The notes under the pieces are model-generated. The model saw only the letters and a list, made by a program, of their open reading frames with translations. It had not been told where the DNA came from and did no database searches. Below, in pieces: positions 21,535-33,822 of a stretch of 64,000 nucleotides of DNA. Source of the DNA: Leptodontidium sp. MPI-SDFR-AT-0119 (taxonomy: Eukaryota; Ascomycota; Leotiomycetes; Helotiales; Leptodontidiaceae); the NCBI GenBank assembly GCA_020726505.1, contig JAHLEZ010000006.1, positions 3,224,001 through 3,288,000 on the forward strand. Direction: 5' to 3'. Positions within the stretch are counted from its first letter, which is position 1; each line of letters begins with the position of its first letter. The position numbers and the translations under genes are program-made.

Positions 21535-21989
21535 TAGTCGGGACCTTCTTCTGGCGCAGGAGAGTTCAAATCTGACACTGATTACTCCGAAAAGGTTAAG
21601 CAACACCCCAGAATTGGATGTCGCGACCAACGATTGATTGGCAGTTCCATCTTCTTACTTACACATGAAACTTTGGCAAACCCTGTGCCACACATCTTTG
21701 AGCATGTGCACTCCAGGTCGACCCTGGCTTGCGTAAGTCTGTCTTGTCTGTGAACTCTCCACGATACTCCGCTGGCCTTATCGTTGAGCGAGTGCCTTCG
21801 GTTCGTGGTTTCGGACTGACTCATTTACGAAACCATCATCACAGGCTGAAGTTTACGGCTCCTTTGCCTAACGGGTCTACCTCACTCATTACTGCTTGAC
21901 ATCCCTTCTCTCCTGTCCCCCAAGAATTTAGTGGATCACAATTGCGGTCCCACAAACCATATCCGCTCTCACCTCCGCTCCCGAATACG
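21535..21989. other. Upstream region of rhodopsin-like gene
   Basis: This spacer should contain the promoter of the gene starting at 21990. A minus-strand 80-codon frame (21582-21824) has no recognisable domain and is probably chance. Confidence 0.35.
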
Positions 21990-23208
21990 ATGTTGTCACT
22001 CGCCGCAGAGTCGTGGATGTTGTACGGAATTGCCTGTGTTGTATTGATATGCCGATAGTAGGTCCCAAAACTGGTGTCCTCGACAACATTAGTTACACGA
22101 ACTAATGGCTGGTTTATAGCGTTTCGCGATGGCTCCAGCTGGGCTCGGTCAGCCGATACCAGATCGAAGACTATATCATGATTTCTGTCTTCGTCAGTAC
22201 CTACTCTCCGTCGTCGAGAGGAGTTCTAACGCAGAGCTCACCCAGGGATTCTACACCACACTTCTTGTCACCATGAATATCGTGGTTCATTATCCAACGA
22301 ACTTCATCCAGCCAAAAGATGTCCCCAATCTTACCCCTGAGCTCGTCACCGCGCGGATATATGGGAGTAAAATAGTGGTTATTGTGGAACAGACTATGAT
22401 AATGACCATTTGGGGGTGCAAGTTGAGCTTGCTTTATTTTTACCATAAGCTTACGTATGTTACTAGGCCATGAGAGAAATTAGTGCTAACGAGATTTTAA
22501 TAGATTCGGCTTGGTCCAAGAGTGGGCCGTCAAGATTGTGGCTGCTTACACATGTATCACCTGGCTCTTAATGGAAGTCCTGTATTTTCTGGTTTGGTGT
22601 AGGCCGTTTACTGAATACTGGGCTGTGCCAACAGATAACAGTAAGTGAATAAGTTCAGATAGTTGGCCTATGCTCATACTTCTAGTACAATGCACAGCGG
22701 CAACTCATCATCTTCTCACTAATTTTATTTTTAATGTCTCCTCGGATCTTTTCATAATGTGTATTCCTCTTCCTTTACTGATTCGTTCGAAACTTCCTCT
22801 TGCAAAGTAAGTAAATCATCCCCAGATAACACTGTCTGAATCTTCTCCGCTATCCTGTGAGACTTAGCTAAGCTTATTCCACGTAGGAAATTAATGCTTT
22901 GTTTACTATTTTCGCTTGGTATCTTTGTCATTCTTTGCGCCGTCCTCAACAAGTACAACTCCTTCAAGCACTACAACAATGCAATGTGGACATACTGGTA
23001 TATCCGCGAAACATCAACAGCAGTCTACACCGCAAATGTTCCCATGTGCTGGGCACTTGTACGCCGAATATTCAATGTCCGGGCGTTCAATTCACCAGAT
23101 CGCAACGGCATAGCAAGGTTACCTGAAACTCCCAATATCGACGACATACCAGCCACAATTGGTGGTGGCGAATTCAGAAAAACAAACAACAACCCCGCAG
23201 GATATTAA
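21990..23208 (+). CDS. Seven-helix rhodopsin-like fungal integral membrane protein
   Basis: Six exons are joined by introns at 22058-22119, 22193-22245, 22455-22503, 22641-22685 and 22807-22886, all GT/AG, giving one continuous frame of about 310 residues. The protein shows the pattern of the fungal rhodopsin-domain (PTH11-related) family: the first helix MLYGIACVVLI, a basic loop then QIEDYIM, the conserved RIYGSKIVVIVEQTM, EVLYFLVWCRPFTEYW, a VSSDLFIMCIPLPLL helix, and WYIRETSTAVYTANVPMCW, followed by a cytoplasmic tail. Such proteins sit in the plasma membrane and some are receptors for surface or host cues; ligand and role here are unknown. No stop or frameshift is seen, although RIP-decayed DNA begins right after the stop codon. 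Confidence 0.8.
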
Positions 23209-23239
23209 GCTGCAATTCAAAAGGTAGACACCACTCGGC

Positions 23240-23770
23240 AGCAACTTAAGCAGATGACCGAGAAGTGCAGCGATTACAAGATTGTTATTAACAAGCTTTG
23301 AGAGTTTGAAGAAGAGAAGGAGCGAGAGTTAGCGAGAGAAGTAGTAGTTATTAATAAGGATAGAAAAGAATTTGATTCCTTGAAAAAGCAAGCGGCTAGA
23401 CATATGTAGTAATTTGTAAAAGAAAAGCGCGAGTTTAACGATATAAAGAAAATAAAAGAAATAAAACAAGATTTGAAGTTATAAAAGAAGGCAGAACTTG
23501 AAAGAGAGTATAATAAGTAATATAACAAGCGAGTAGCAAATCCTACAAAAGTAATAAAGAAAAGCTAAAATAATAATAAAAAGAAGATAATAGATTTATA
23601 AAATAAGAATAATAAGCTTATAGAAGATCTTTAGAAGCAAAGACGCAAATTGAAAAATGTTGAGAAAAAGTGTAAAAATATAAAAAAGTTGAAGAGTTCA
23701 TTAAAAACAAAGGTCGAAGATTTAAGCTAAAAGTGAAAGATAATAGTAAACGAGTTTAGTTTATATATTA
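23240..23770 (+). pseudogene. RIP-damaged coiled-coil coding remnant
   Basis: From the ATG at about 23253 one frame encodes a highly charged Lys/Glu/Arg-rich sequence with coiled-coil character (EFEEEKERELAREVVV, then KNVEKKCKNIKKLKSSLK). It is interrupted about ten times by TAG, TAA or TGA where Gln or Arg codons would be expected. A+T content rises towards the 3' end. The family is not recognised; it could belong to a transposon or be a relic host gene. Confidence 0.45.
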
Positions 23771-24653
23771 ACACAAATAAGCATTTATACGTATTAACTT
23801 GTTCTAAACCCCGAGAAGTAGTTTTTAATCTTTAATAATAAGAGTGAATTTCTCAAAATATAAAGCGACGTTTAAAGTATCTTTTTTAATATATAATTTT
23901 TTTTTAAAACTATACGTTTATACTATTATTATCTCGCTAATATACGTTAAGATCTTAATACTACGATATATAATAAAATCAAGAAAATAAATAAAGGGTT
24001 TATTTTTATTTTTATTTTTAATATTATTATTTCTTAAAAGCTATATTTTACGTACTTTTAGCGAATTATCTCTTTTTATCTTTAGGCTATTTAGTAATTA
24101 TTCTTATTTAAAATAATAATATAAAACTTATAATAAACTTCGATATTTAACTCTATTTAACGACCAGACGGCAAACTGGCTGCTGTTTTCGGCCGGTTTG
24201 GTCGCTGTTTTCCGCAGCCGACTTGCCAAAATCTCGCGCCGCCCTAGCGCTCGCGTACCTGATGGCCAAGGCGGCACGGCGGTGGGGACCCCTGGCTGAC
24301 CTGTTGCAGGAACGCCAAAAAAAAGCGAGTGGGTCGTCATCATTCGAAGAACTGCTTCTCTCATCCTCGTTTATTATTTTCTGAGAAGGGGGGGAGCAGA
24401 AAACGGCTGCCCACTATCCCCAGGGTGACTCAAGATGGCGGTTATCTTATATCTTCGTTCATTCTCCCTCCCTTCTCCATCTTCTTTCTTCCAAACCTCT
24501 CATACTCAACCATCACAGTCACTCGCTCTGTCTCTCTCCTCCCCCTTGTTGGCTGCCATTGCTTGGGCAGCAGGCTCCTCCTTCACATCTTTTTCATTAC
24601 TTTTTTACTTTTAATCGCCCTCGCCGTCACTCCCTTCGGTTGATTCAGTCGAT
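23771..24653. other. Spacer upstream of the DUF3435 gene
   Basis: The first part to about 24160 is A+T-rich and stop-dense. From about 24160 the composition becomes balanced, with a CT-rich tract near 24460-24560 typical of fungal promoters and 5' UTRs. This is probably the promoter of the gene starting at 24654. Confidence 0.4.
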
Positions 24654-26211
24654 ATGCGTCGTCGCCAACAACCAACACCAAGCTCTGCCTCATCCTCTGA
24701 CAGCGATGGATCAGACATCGAGAGCTACTTTGACACAGGGGATAAGCAAGAGGGGACCGACGCTGAGACCGTGCCGACGGACTTTGATACTGATGTGGAT
24801 AGAGACGACGAGGCAAACCTACTAGATCTGGAGTGGCTCACTAGAGAGGAGAACGCCAACCCGCTAGAGTACTACCTCGACTAAGAGAATAACTCCGACG
24901 AATCCGAAGATAAAGATGAAGACTATAGCAATAGCAGTCTCCTCTTCCTAGATATAATCGAAGGAAATTTCCATCAGTGGGTATTTTATTCTCTTTTTGC
25001 TTACTATCTTCTACTATTAAATCACTGATTTAATACTCTTCACAAGTATTATAAGTATGTACGAAAGGATCCTGTCTAGGTAATACAGGCCGTCTCTCGC
25101 TGTACCCTCAAGGCCTTTTTCGAATGGATATTAAATTAACGTTAGGGGAAGGGTAAGAGGAGGCTTGTAGGTATTTAGTCGGCTAGCACGCTCGGGACAT
25201 ACTAGAAAGTCTTCCGGCTTGTGTACGAACGAGCGACTAAAGAGAAGATCGAGGGGAAGATAAACCGTTACATATATCAGGTAAGTAGTATTTCCTGTCT
25301 GCCCGCTTAATTTAGACCGAATTATTATAAATGAGAGTTAATGAAATATTTGTTATAGGTCCTTAAGAAGCTGGCGAAGAAGTACCGCCTATTAATAAAG
25401 AAGCGCGATAATGTCGCTATGTATATCGAGGATCTCGCAGGCGTCTTATAAACTAACTTGACTACGACGAAGTAAAAATATACATATAGCCGGTAGCGGA
25501 TCCAAACTAGCCTCTTTTACTAACTAGTTATATTCTCCGCAAACCGACCTTTAGCGCTCTTAAAGCTCCGCTATAGTAACATCGCAATAAACCTACTATA
25601 GGACCCTAGTAGCAGGCCCCATCGGATCCTGATCGAGTTTACGTGTGAGTTTACGAAGAAGTATCTCGGTACAAAAGAGGCGTAAGTTTAACCTTAGGCC
25701 TTGTCTCGTCCCCCCGCTATCCCCCTTCCCCGCTTATTCTAGCCGAGACATGCGACTTATATAGCAGTTAAGAATACGTTTATACTCCCTGAGATTATCT
25801 TTAATCCGTCCTTAATACTTAGTCTGTACGTCGCCCTCTTAAGTCTTATCTTTGCTAATAATACGTTCTTAGCCCCGAGTCTCACATCGGCTAAGAGAAT
25901 CAGCGAGTTAGATATCCCGCCTAGCTATAAGTAATTACCCTTATATCTCAAGCCGGAGATAGCTAATATCCTCGTGTTCCGCAAGTCTATTAGGACGCCT
26001 TATAGCTAAGAGATCTCGCCCGACCAGCTACTACCGTACACGACTCTCTTAAAGTAAATAAAGCGGCTCGGCGTACTTACTAGGTTCCCGCAGATCACGC
26101 GTCCGTACTACTTCTAATACGGTGTAGGCAACGCCTTTAACTAGAGCGGTGCGTATTAAGTAGCCCCCTTCTCGCAACCCCGCCCCTACTTACTATACGA
26201 TATATTAACTA

Positions 26212-26511
26212 TGTTACGACCTACGATGCGCCTCGTATTCTAACCGACACGGGCTCGTAGCATCGCTGGCTATGCGACGGCGCTAAGCCTAATAGGGAAG
26301 ACTAGGTGGCGAGTATGCGACATGTGGATAAATGGGCCCCGACTACGCTAGGCCCCATTAGGAGGGTCCTTCATGTATATATACTCGAACCCTCCCTTAC
26401 AGAGAACTCTCCTTTCCTCCTTGTCTTTTCTTCTCGATTCTAAGCGTAGCTTTAAGTCTAAATATAAAGCTAGAGTTAACTCGCCGTATTAACCTTTTGC
26501 TAGCTGTAATA
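26212..26511 (+). repeat. 5' LTR of Gypsy copy 1
   Basis: Begins TGTTACGACC; the end reads TAATA where the other copies have TAACA, a RIP-type transition. 300 bp. Confidence 0.92.
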
Positions 26512-29500
26512 TAAGAAAAGACTAATACCCCTTTACTATAAAGCGTTATATCTCACCCGGTCTTACGCCTTATCGACCTGCCCTCGTAATAAGTTAATAA
26601 CAAGCTTTAATACCTTGGCCTATTCGATAAATAAGTACCTCTCTGCCTTAGTAATAGACTGTCCTAGAGAAAGCTAGATATTCTCTCGCGATTAACTTGC
26701 CTTGCCGCAACTTAACGCGCGCCCCGTTTCGAACACATATTTAATTAACATATCGATTAATAACTTTAAACACCTCTTTACTTTACTTTATTACTACTAC
26801 TGACTTCTCCCCCTTGTCGGCGAAGTTCTAGAGAAAGGAGCGCCCCTGTACGGCTAAGCTTTACCGACACCCCTATCCCTTCGGTCGAGACTCTCTCGAA
26901 GGAGTAGGAGAACTTTAACGGATTCGACTTAGATCTAGAGGATAAACCCTAGTGCTTCTTCGACGCATCGCTAGAGCCTACTAATATAAAAGGCCTTACC
27001 CCCGCTTAATAAGCTAAGATGGATTAACTGATCAAGGACTCTATTAGCTCTATTATCGTCGCTGCTGTTATATAAGCCCTCACTTAATATATTATTAATA
27101 ACCTTCGCTAAGGGACTAATACTCCCTCCTCTTTTAACTAATCCGTACGTGCTCTTACGGCGGACCTCTAGCCTACCGCCGACTATTACCTCCCTAAGCT
27201 AAACCCTACTATCCTTACTATTAAGCCTAATAAGGTCAAGTACCCCCGTACCCCTTTTAGTAACTATAAGGGCGAAATTAAATACGACGCTTAAAAGATG
27301 AATATAAAGCTCTTTATTTAAAAGTACTCGGGTAACTTCCTTACCGGCGAATCGTAAGTCTATGCCTACTTTAAGTGTATAAAGGGAGAGGCTAAGACTA
27401 TTATCCTTTAATAAATAAACCCCGACTTTACTAGAGACTTTAATAGAGCTACTAACGTCTTAAAGGCTTTAGACTAGCGTTTCTTTAATTACAACCGAGT
27501 ACAGGCAGTTAAACTTAAGTATAATTAATTATAAATAAGTAATATAACATATAACGAGTTTTATATAAAGTTTATAATATATATAGTTACTAGAAAGATT
27601 TTACTTACTTACTAATTCGACGACGTTTGCGAGAAAGTCTCGGATGAGCTTAAGTACGACATTTGAACTAAGAAGTATAAATTCGCTAGAGACTATACGG
27701 CTCTCGACGAGTTCTTAGCCGTCTTAAACCGCGAGTTACGAAATATTATTGCCGGACGAACTAATAGACGAATTACTGCCGCTGCCCGCGAGAGTCCCCG
27801 AGTCTCCTTTAATAACACTAACGACTCGCGTAGTATCTTAAAGAAGGAAAGCTGGCGTGTGACCTCTCTTACGCCGGCTATTACGGTATAAAGACCCCTG
27901 ACCCCGACTCTAAGACAGTCGTTAAAGGTCCGCTAGCGTACGCCCTCTCCTTCGCCTATCTTACGTCGACTTAAGTCCCCTGTACCTCCCCTTATACTTA
28001 AAGACGTCTCTTTCGACATATGTCTCTACTATAGTAAGACCGGCTATTAAGCTAACGACTGTCTTAAGCGCCGTAGAGACTAAGCTCTCGACAAGTCAAT
28101 TTCCGAGTTAGTCGTCGGCGAGGACTTAAAGACTAACGAGCTCTCAAAAAACTTCTAGGCCGTAATAAAGACTTATACTTTAGTATAGGCCACAACTTGT
28201 AAAAGGACTTGGCTTTTAATTTTCGTGCTCTTATTAAAGGACGATAATTCTTAATTAATATCGAACTAGGAAGGAATAGATTTTTTATTAAGACACTAAT
28301 ATATATTAATAGCGGAGCTAATATTTTTAGTGCTATTAAAACCTCTTTTGTATATTGACTTGTTAAGTAATTTAATATCTCTTTTATATTTCTCCTTTAG
28401 TTAATTGTCTTAATTAGTTATAATAACAAAAAAGGCAAGCTAATTAATACGGCCGTCTTACTTACTATAATAATTAACCGCCGGCGAATTAACTTCCCCT
28501 TTCTAATGACTAACTTAAGAAACACCGACGTTCTAATTAGTCGGAAGTTCCTTGAGCATTACGACCTAAAGTAGTCGTATATAAAGAACCGCAATTGGCT
28601 AAAATAGCTATTAAATATACCCGTTTAGCCGTACTTTAACTAACGAGTCTTCGTTAATATTAACTGTTTTAATAAGTTAATCGTTAAGTCTCACTAACTC
28701 AATACAAAACGAAGGGATGCCTTTATAAACATAAATAACTACCGCCGGAGGTAAGTTAGGCTAGCGGCACTCGACGATTCCCTTAAGTTAAAGGTCTTTA
28801 TACGACTTATTACTAGTGCCTCGCCGACTCGACCCTTAAGCTTCGTTAAAGAAGTTAAGAAGCGCTTATAAGTTATAAAGAATCAATTAAACCCCTTAAT
28901 ATCCCGTGATCCGAGATTACTACCTTAAGACAAGAGAACTCGTGGAGCTTCTCTAGCGAATTACTAATTAAAGGCGCTTATTATAAAGATTTGCTTTATA
29001 TTAGCAGCGGTAATATTTACGACGTACCTCCGACCTAAGAAATCTAAAAGAAATAAGGTAAAAACCTTTGTAATATTAGTGCTTAAGATTAATTAAAAAC
29101 TAATTCGTCGCCGGCGAGAGGCCTTAGACTAATTAAGTGTCGAGCTTGTATTAATAAACGGAGACTTAACCCTAGAGGAGGCCTTAGAGGCTAAGTACGC
29201 GTAAGATAACGAGCTAGTAAGTAGGAAACTCTTAATAAAGTATTAAGAGTATACTTCTCTCTTTTCCTAGCGAGCCTTTAACGAGTTACTAGCGCACCGC
29301 TAAGGCGTAGACTATTAAATCAAGCTTACTAAAGAGAACGACTTATCCTTTAAACCTCTTTAGTACATAACTAAAGAATAGTTATTAGAGACTAAGTAGT
29401 ATATTATTAATAACTTATATAAAGGTTTTATTAAGCCCTCTAGCGCACTATATACAGCCCCTATTTTCTTCGCCAAGAAAGCCGACAGTAGTCTCCGGCT

Positions 29501-32495
29501 ATGCGTCGACTACCGGAAGCTAAATGCCTTGTCAAAGAAGGACCCGTACCTGATTTTACTAATCGATGAGATAATAATACGTATTTATAAGGTAAAAGTT
29601 TTCACAAAGCTCAATATTTAGTAAGCCTTTTACCGTATTTATATGTCCCCCGAAAGCGAAGACTATACGACTTTTCGTACTTAGTATAACACGTATAAGT
29701 ATAAGGTCCTTCCTTTTAGCCTTACGAATAGTCCGGCGACTTTTTAGCGTTTTATTAATAATATTCTTATAAAACACCTCGACGACTTTTACGCGGTATA
29801 TATAAACGATATTCTTATATATTCGTCCACTCCTAAGGAATACGAAGTCCACGTTAAAAAGGTTATAGTAATATTATAAGTACACGGACTTTAGGCTAAT
29901 ATTAAGAAGTCTAAGTTTAGCGTATAAAAGACTAAGTTTTTAGGATTTATTATTAGAGTTAATAATATAGAAGTAGACTTAGAAAAGATTAGTGTAATTA
30001 AGGACTAGCGATACGCTAACAATTTACGGGGTATATAAAGCTACTTTAGCTTTTGTAACTTCTACCGCCGGTTTATTAAAGACTATAGTCGTATTACACG
30101 ACCTCTCACGATACTTATTAAAAAAGACGTTCCCTTTAAATTCAATAGCGCCTATAAGGACGCTTAGGAAACTCTCCGGGAAGCCCTTTAATCTACGCCG
30201 GTTCTTCGCTATTACGACCTTATTAAACAGACACGGCTAAAGACCGACTCTTCTGACAGAGTCGTCGCTAGGATTTTATCTTAACTTTAAGAAGACGACA
30301 CCTTTTACCCCGTAGGATACTTTTCGAAGACTATAATAAACCCCGAGCTTAATTACTTGATTTACGACAAAGAAATACTAGCGATTTTCCGGTTATTTAA
30401 GTAATATCGCCTAGAGCTCTTAAGTGCCTAGAAAAATGTCCTTATTTACACTAATTACTGAGCCCTAAAGTATTTTATAATTACTAAAGACTTTACGGCT
30501 AAGTAGGCTTAATAGGCTAAGTTCTTTGCGGACTTTTACTTTACGATTATATATTATATTAAGACGACTAATACGTTAACTAACACCTTGTCTCGACGAG
30601 ATTAAAACCTCATAGCTACAGAGGCACGTAAGCGGGCTATCCGTAATTAATAGCTAATTCCCACCGACAAAATTAACCTACAAGTCGCTAGCGACCTTTA
30701 ACTCTCCGCCGTCGATTTTATAAACGCCTATATTAAAGTCGTAGAGACGATACCCCTAGCACTTATAGACGCCATAACCCCAAGTCGCGATGCTGAGACA
30801 CGTGACGAGCTAGAGCTAGAGCCAGAGTCGAATACGGAAGTACTAATTGACCTAGAGACGCCTACCGCGGAGGAGCTAGACCTTAACTCTATAGTAGTAT
30901 ATAACATCGCAGAATACGACGTTATTGACTAAGTACTCCTAGTTAATAAGACCTCGCCTTCGCTAGAGCCTCTCCGACAAAAAGCTAGAGAGTAGTCGTT
31001 AAATTACGAGCTAGTAAGCGATAAGTTACTTTTTCAAGGCCGCCTAAAAGTGCCTTTAGAACCGCCGGAGCTTCGTATAATACTTATTTACTATATATAT
31101 TCCTAACCTTCACTAGTATATACAGGGATCAGAAAAATAAAGGCATTACTAAGTCGCAAATATTACTAAAATGGCCTCCCTACGAATATAACTCAATACG
31201 TAATAAACTATAGTTACTCTCGACAAAAGGCCCGTAAAGATAAGACCCCTAACTTCTTACACCCCCTGTTAATCCCTGCTCGGCCGTATTAACACCTCAC
31301 GATAGACTTTACGAAGTTACTACTAAACAAGCACGGCTATAACTTCGCTATAGTTATTATTAACCACTTATCTAAGAAACTAGTCTTAATACCTTGTAAT
31401 AATACGATTATAACTAAAGGTATAACTATTCTTTTCCTTATCTATTAGACTTAACACTTTAGTATATTAGACTTTATTATCTTAGACTAAGGACCTTAGT
31501 TCGTCTCTTCCTTTTAAAAGGAGTATTATCGTATCCTCGGGACTAAGGTAAAACTAACGACGACGTATAACTTAAACGTTAACGGCTAAACAAAAGTAAC
31601 GAACTAATATATTAAGTAGCGGCTCTGTCCTTTTTATTATTATTACTAAGACAATTAGAGCGACTTCTTACTAATTATAGATATCGCTTAACTAACGTTA
31701 TTATACGAGTCCTTAAGCCGCCTGTCCCCTTTTTAGTTACTTAACGGCGTTAAACTAAGGACTTTTTAAGACTTAATTAACTTAGAGCCGCCGGCTATAG
31801 TAATAGAGAAACTTAATCGCGAGGAAGCTTTATAAGTAGCCTTATAAATAAAGGAGGTTATAAAAGTCGCCTAATCGTCCCTAAAGGACTAATAAGAGAA
31901 AATAGAACGACTAGCGAACCGTGGGCGACGCGCCGTTAATTAAGACGTTAGCGACTTAGTACTAGTCGACACTCAGAACTAAAACGTCGACCGACTTTTA
32001 AAGAAGCTGTTTAATAAGTAGTACGGCCCAGTTAAGGTAATTGCTAAAGAAAGAGAGAGCTAAAGAGTTAAGTTACTAGAAGACTAGTTAATTTACCCTG
32101 TCTTTTACTTGTACTCGCTCCGCAAGTACGTCAATAACCCCTTGCCGGGACAAGCTAGAGTTACACCGGCACTTATCTAGCTACTGCCTAAATAAGATAA
32201 GTGGGAAATTAAAGGCATCTTTGGCTCTAAAGTTATACGGAATAAGTTATTTTATCGTATTAAGTGGCTAAGCGCCGACGAAGACCTAGAGTAGTACTTA
32301 TGTTTAGATGTTATAATAGCTCCGTATATAATTAAACGGTTCTACTTAGAGTATTTTAACGCTAAGGGCCTGCCGAGAGCTCTCCTAAAGTGGCTAGAGG
32401 CTTATAACACTAGTATTAACGACTACAATAACTTAGAAGACGATACGGTTATAACTACAATTACGCGGACGCAGTTTTTTAGGAGAAGGGGGTAA
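26512..32495 (+). pseudogene. Gag-pol remains of Gypsy copy 1
   Basis: Stops are dense, but the domains can be followed in frame. A gag-like region with a knuckle-type Cys motif is at about 27280-28090 and an aspartic protease-like segment at about 28290-28600. The reverse transcriptase runs from about 29400 to 30000, with LRLCVDYRKLNALSKKDPY and an active site now reading YIND, Asp-to-Asn as expected from a G-to-A change. RNase H covers about 30130-30600 and the integrase core about 31290-31750. Nearly every stop is TAA or TAG at Gln or Trp positions. No functional product is possible. Confidence 0.85.
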
Positions 32496-32795
32496 TGTTA
32501 CGACTTACGATGCGCCTTGTATTCTAACCGACACGGGCTCGTAACATCGCTAGCTATACGACGGCGCTAAGCCTAATAAGGAAGACTAGGTGGCGAGCAT
32601 GCGACATATAGATAAATGGGCCCCGACTACGCTAGGCCCCATTAGGAGGGTCCTTTATGTATATATACTCGAACCCTCCCTTACGGAGAGCTCTCCTTTC
32701 CTCCTTGTCTTTTCTTCTCGATTCTAAGCGTAGCTTTAGGTCTAAATACAAAGCTAGAGTCAACTCGCCGTATCAACCTTTTGCCAGCCGTAACA
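32496..32795 (+). repeat. 3' LTR of Gypsy copy 1
   Basis: 300 bp, TGTTACGACT to GCCGTAACA. A TATATATAC box sits near 32660 and a CT-rich stretch near 32695-32720. Confidence 0.92.
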
Positions 32796-33822
32796 AACTA
32801 TAGACTGACAAGTAACGTAAGCGACGTGCTCTAAAACATAATAATATAACACGCTAAGATTGACACCTTTATTAAGCACTACCTCCGCCGGACAATTACT
32901 GCTAATACGCGAGTTATCGTCTCTGGCTATAAACCTCAGCGCGACCTAATACGGGCGGCCTGTCGGATAACTCGCTAGATCGATCCTAACCGGCCGCAAG
33001 AACTCACGCCCGAGGAATCGCTGTCTATTAATTAAGATCCCGTCGTCTGCCGCCTTATTATAGAGCGGGAGAAGTAGAAGCGCCGCTTCTAGGGCACGGC
33101 GACATAGTAGCCAAGGTACTAGATTATCGGCCAGGCAATCTTTAATATAAGGTAACGGCTAAGAGCTGCGCTTCTTAAGTACGTTTAAGAGCGCTAGGAT
33201 TTAGAACACCCAGTCGACGAGATCGAGCGACAGCTTTCTGGGCTTAAGCTCAGCTAGGACGTGAAGACTACCTTAGACTAAAACAATAAGATGCCCCCGC
33301 TCTAGAAGCGCTTAGCCGAGACGGTAATAACGCTCCCGGGCACGACTATTGAAGAAGAGTTCCGCCGCCGCAATGCGGCTATTAATGCAGTCGCTGCCTA
33401 CTGCTACTTCCAGGAGGGGGGAGCTGTTGCCGTAACACGTAAAAGGTCGTCGACGCGACGGACTAGTCTGATGCCGTCGAAGGAGATTAGCCCCTAGTTA
33501 GTAGCCGCCTAGGCCGAGAAGTAAGCGTTAAGTGACACTATATTATTAGTGTTTACTAAAAAGAGGACCACTACTTATTTCCTTTGCTTAGGGGAGTAGA
33601 GCTTGCCGTTCGAAAAGCGTACTTACAAGTTTATTAGTCCGGGAGACTTGACAAAGCACTTCAAGCGGAAACATCTGGCCCACATTAAAGAAGGGGATCG
33701 GCTCCAGTGTAAGGTCTGTCGAATAGGGCTGTAGCACAAGTAGTATCTCTAAAATCACGTAGAGAGTATTCACGGAACTGTTTCCTAGTACTTAAATAAT
33801 ATACCTAAGAGCGCATAATCAT

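Larger units (their letters stand above)
26212..32795 (+). mobile_element. Full-length Ty3/Gypsy retrotransposon, copy 1 (RIP-damaged)
   Basis: Two 300 bp LTRs (26212-26511 and 32496-32795) bound 5984 bp of internal sequence. The element is flanked by the 5 bp duplication AACTA (26207-26211 and 32796-32800) and lies inside the DUF3435 gene. A purine tract AGGAGAAGGGGGTAA (32481-32495) precedes the 3' LTR as the polypurine primer. The domain order protease, reverse transcriptase, RNase H, integrase is that of Ty3/Gypsy. The LTRs differ mostly by transitions. Confidence 0.95.
24654..33822 (+). pseudogene. DUF3435 tyrosine recombinase with C-terminal zinc finger, split by Gypsy copy 1
   Basis: The first exon encodes an acidic Ser/Asp-rich leader (LDLEWLTREENANPLEYYLD, a TAA, then DESEDKDEDY). 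Exons separated by introns near 24978-25046, 25280-25356 and 25680-25765 then read YYKYVRKDPV, AVSRCTLKAFFEWIL, VFRLVYERATKEKIEG and HRILIEFTCEFTKKYLG. After the Gypsy insertion (26212-32795) the same gene resumes with HAKIDTFIKHYLRR, the LTPEESLSI block, EHPVDEIERQLSGLK, TIEEEFRRRNAAINAVAAYC and a C2H2-like finger (CKVC...HVESIHGTVS, about 33710-33780). These blocks match the DUF3435 family, which includes Crypton-like and Starship-captain tyrosine recombinases. The HxxxxxxxxxHY segment resembles the catalytic C-terminal box. About thirty stops, almost all explainable by C-to-T or G-to-A change, show inactivation by RIP. Confidence 0.8.

Noticed and set aside
21582..21824. 80-codon minus-strand frame as a Cys-containing small protein
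   Set aside because: No domain, signal peptide or conservation clue; it lies in the promoter region of a convincing plus-strand gene.
26512..26540. tRNA primer-binding site of Gypsy copy 1
   Set aside because: The bases after the 5' LTR (TAAGAAAAGACTAATACCCC) did not match a tRNA 3' end I could identify, and RIP may have altered them.
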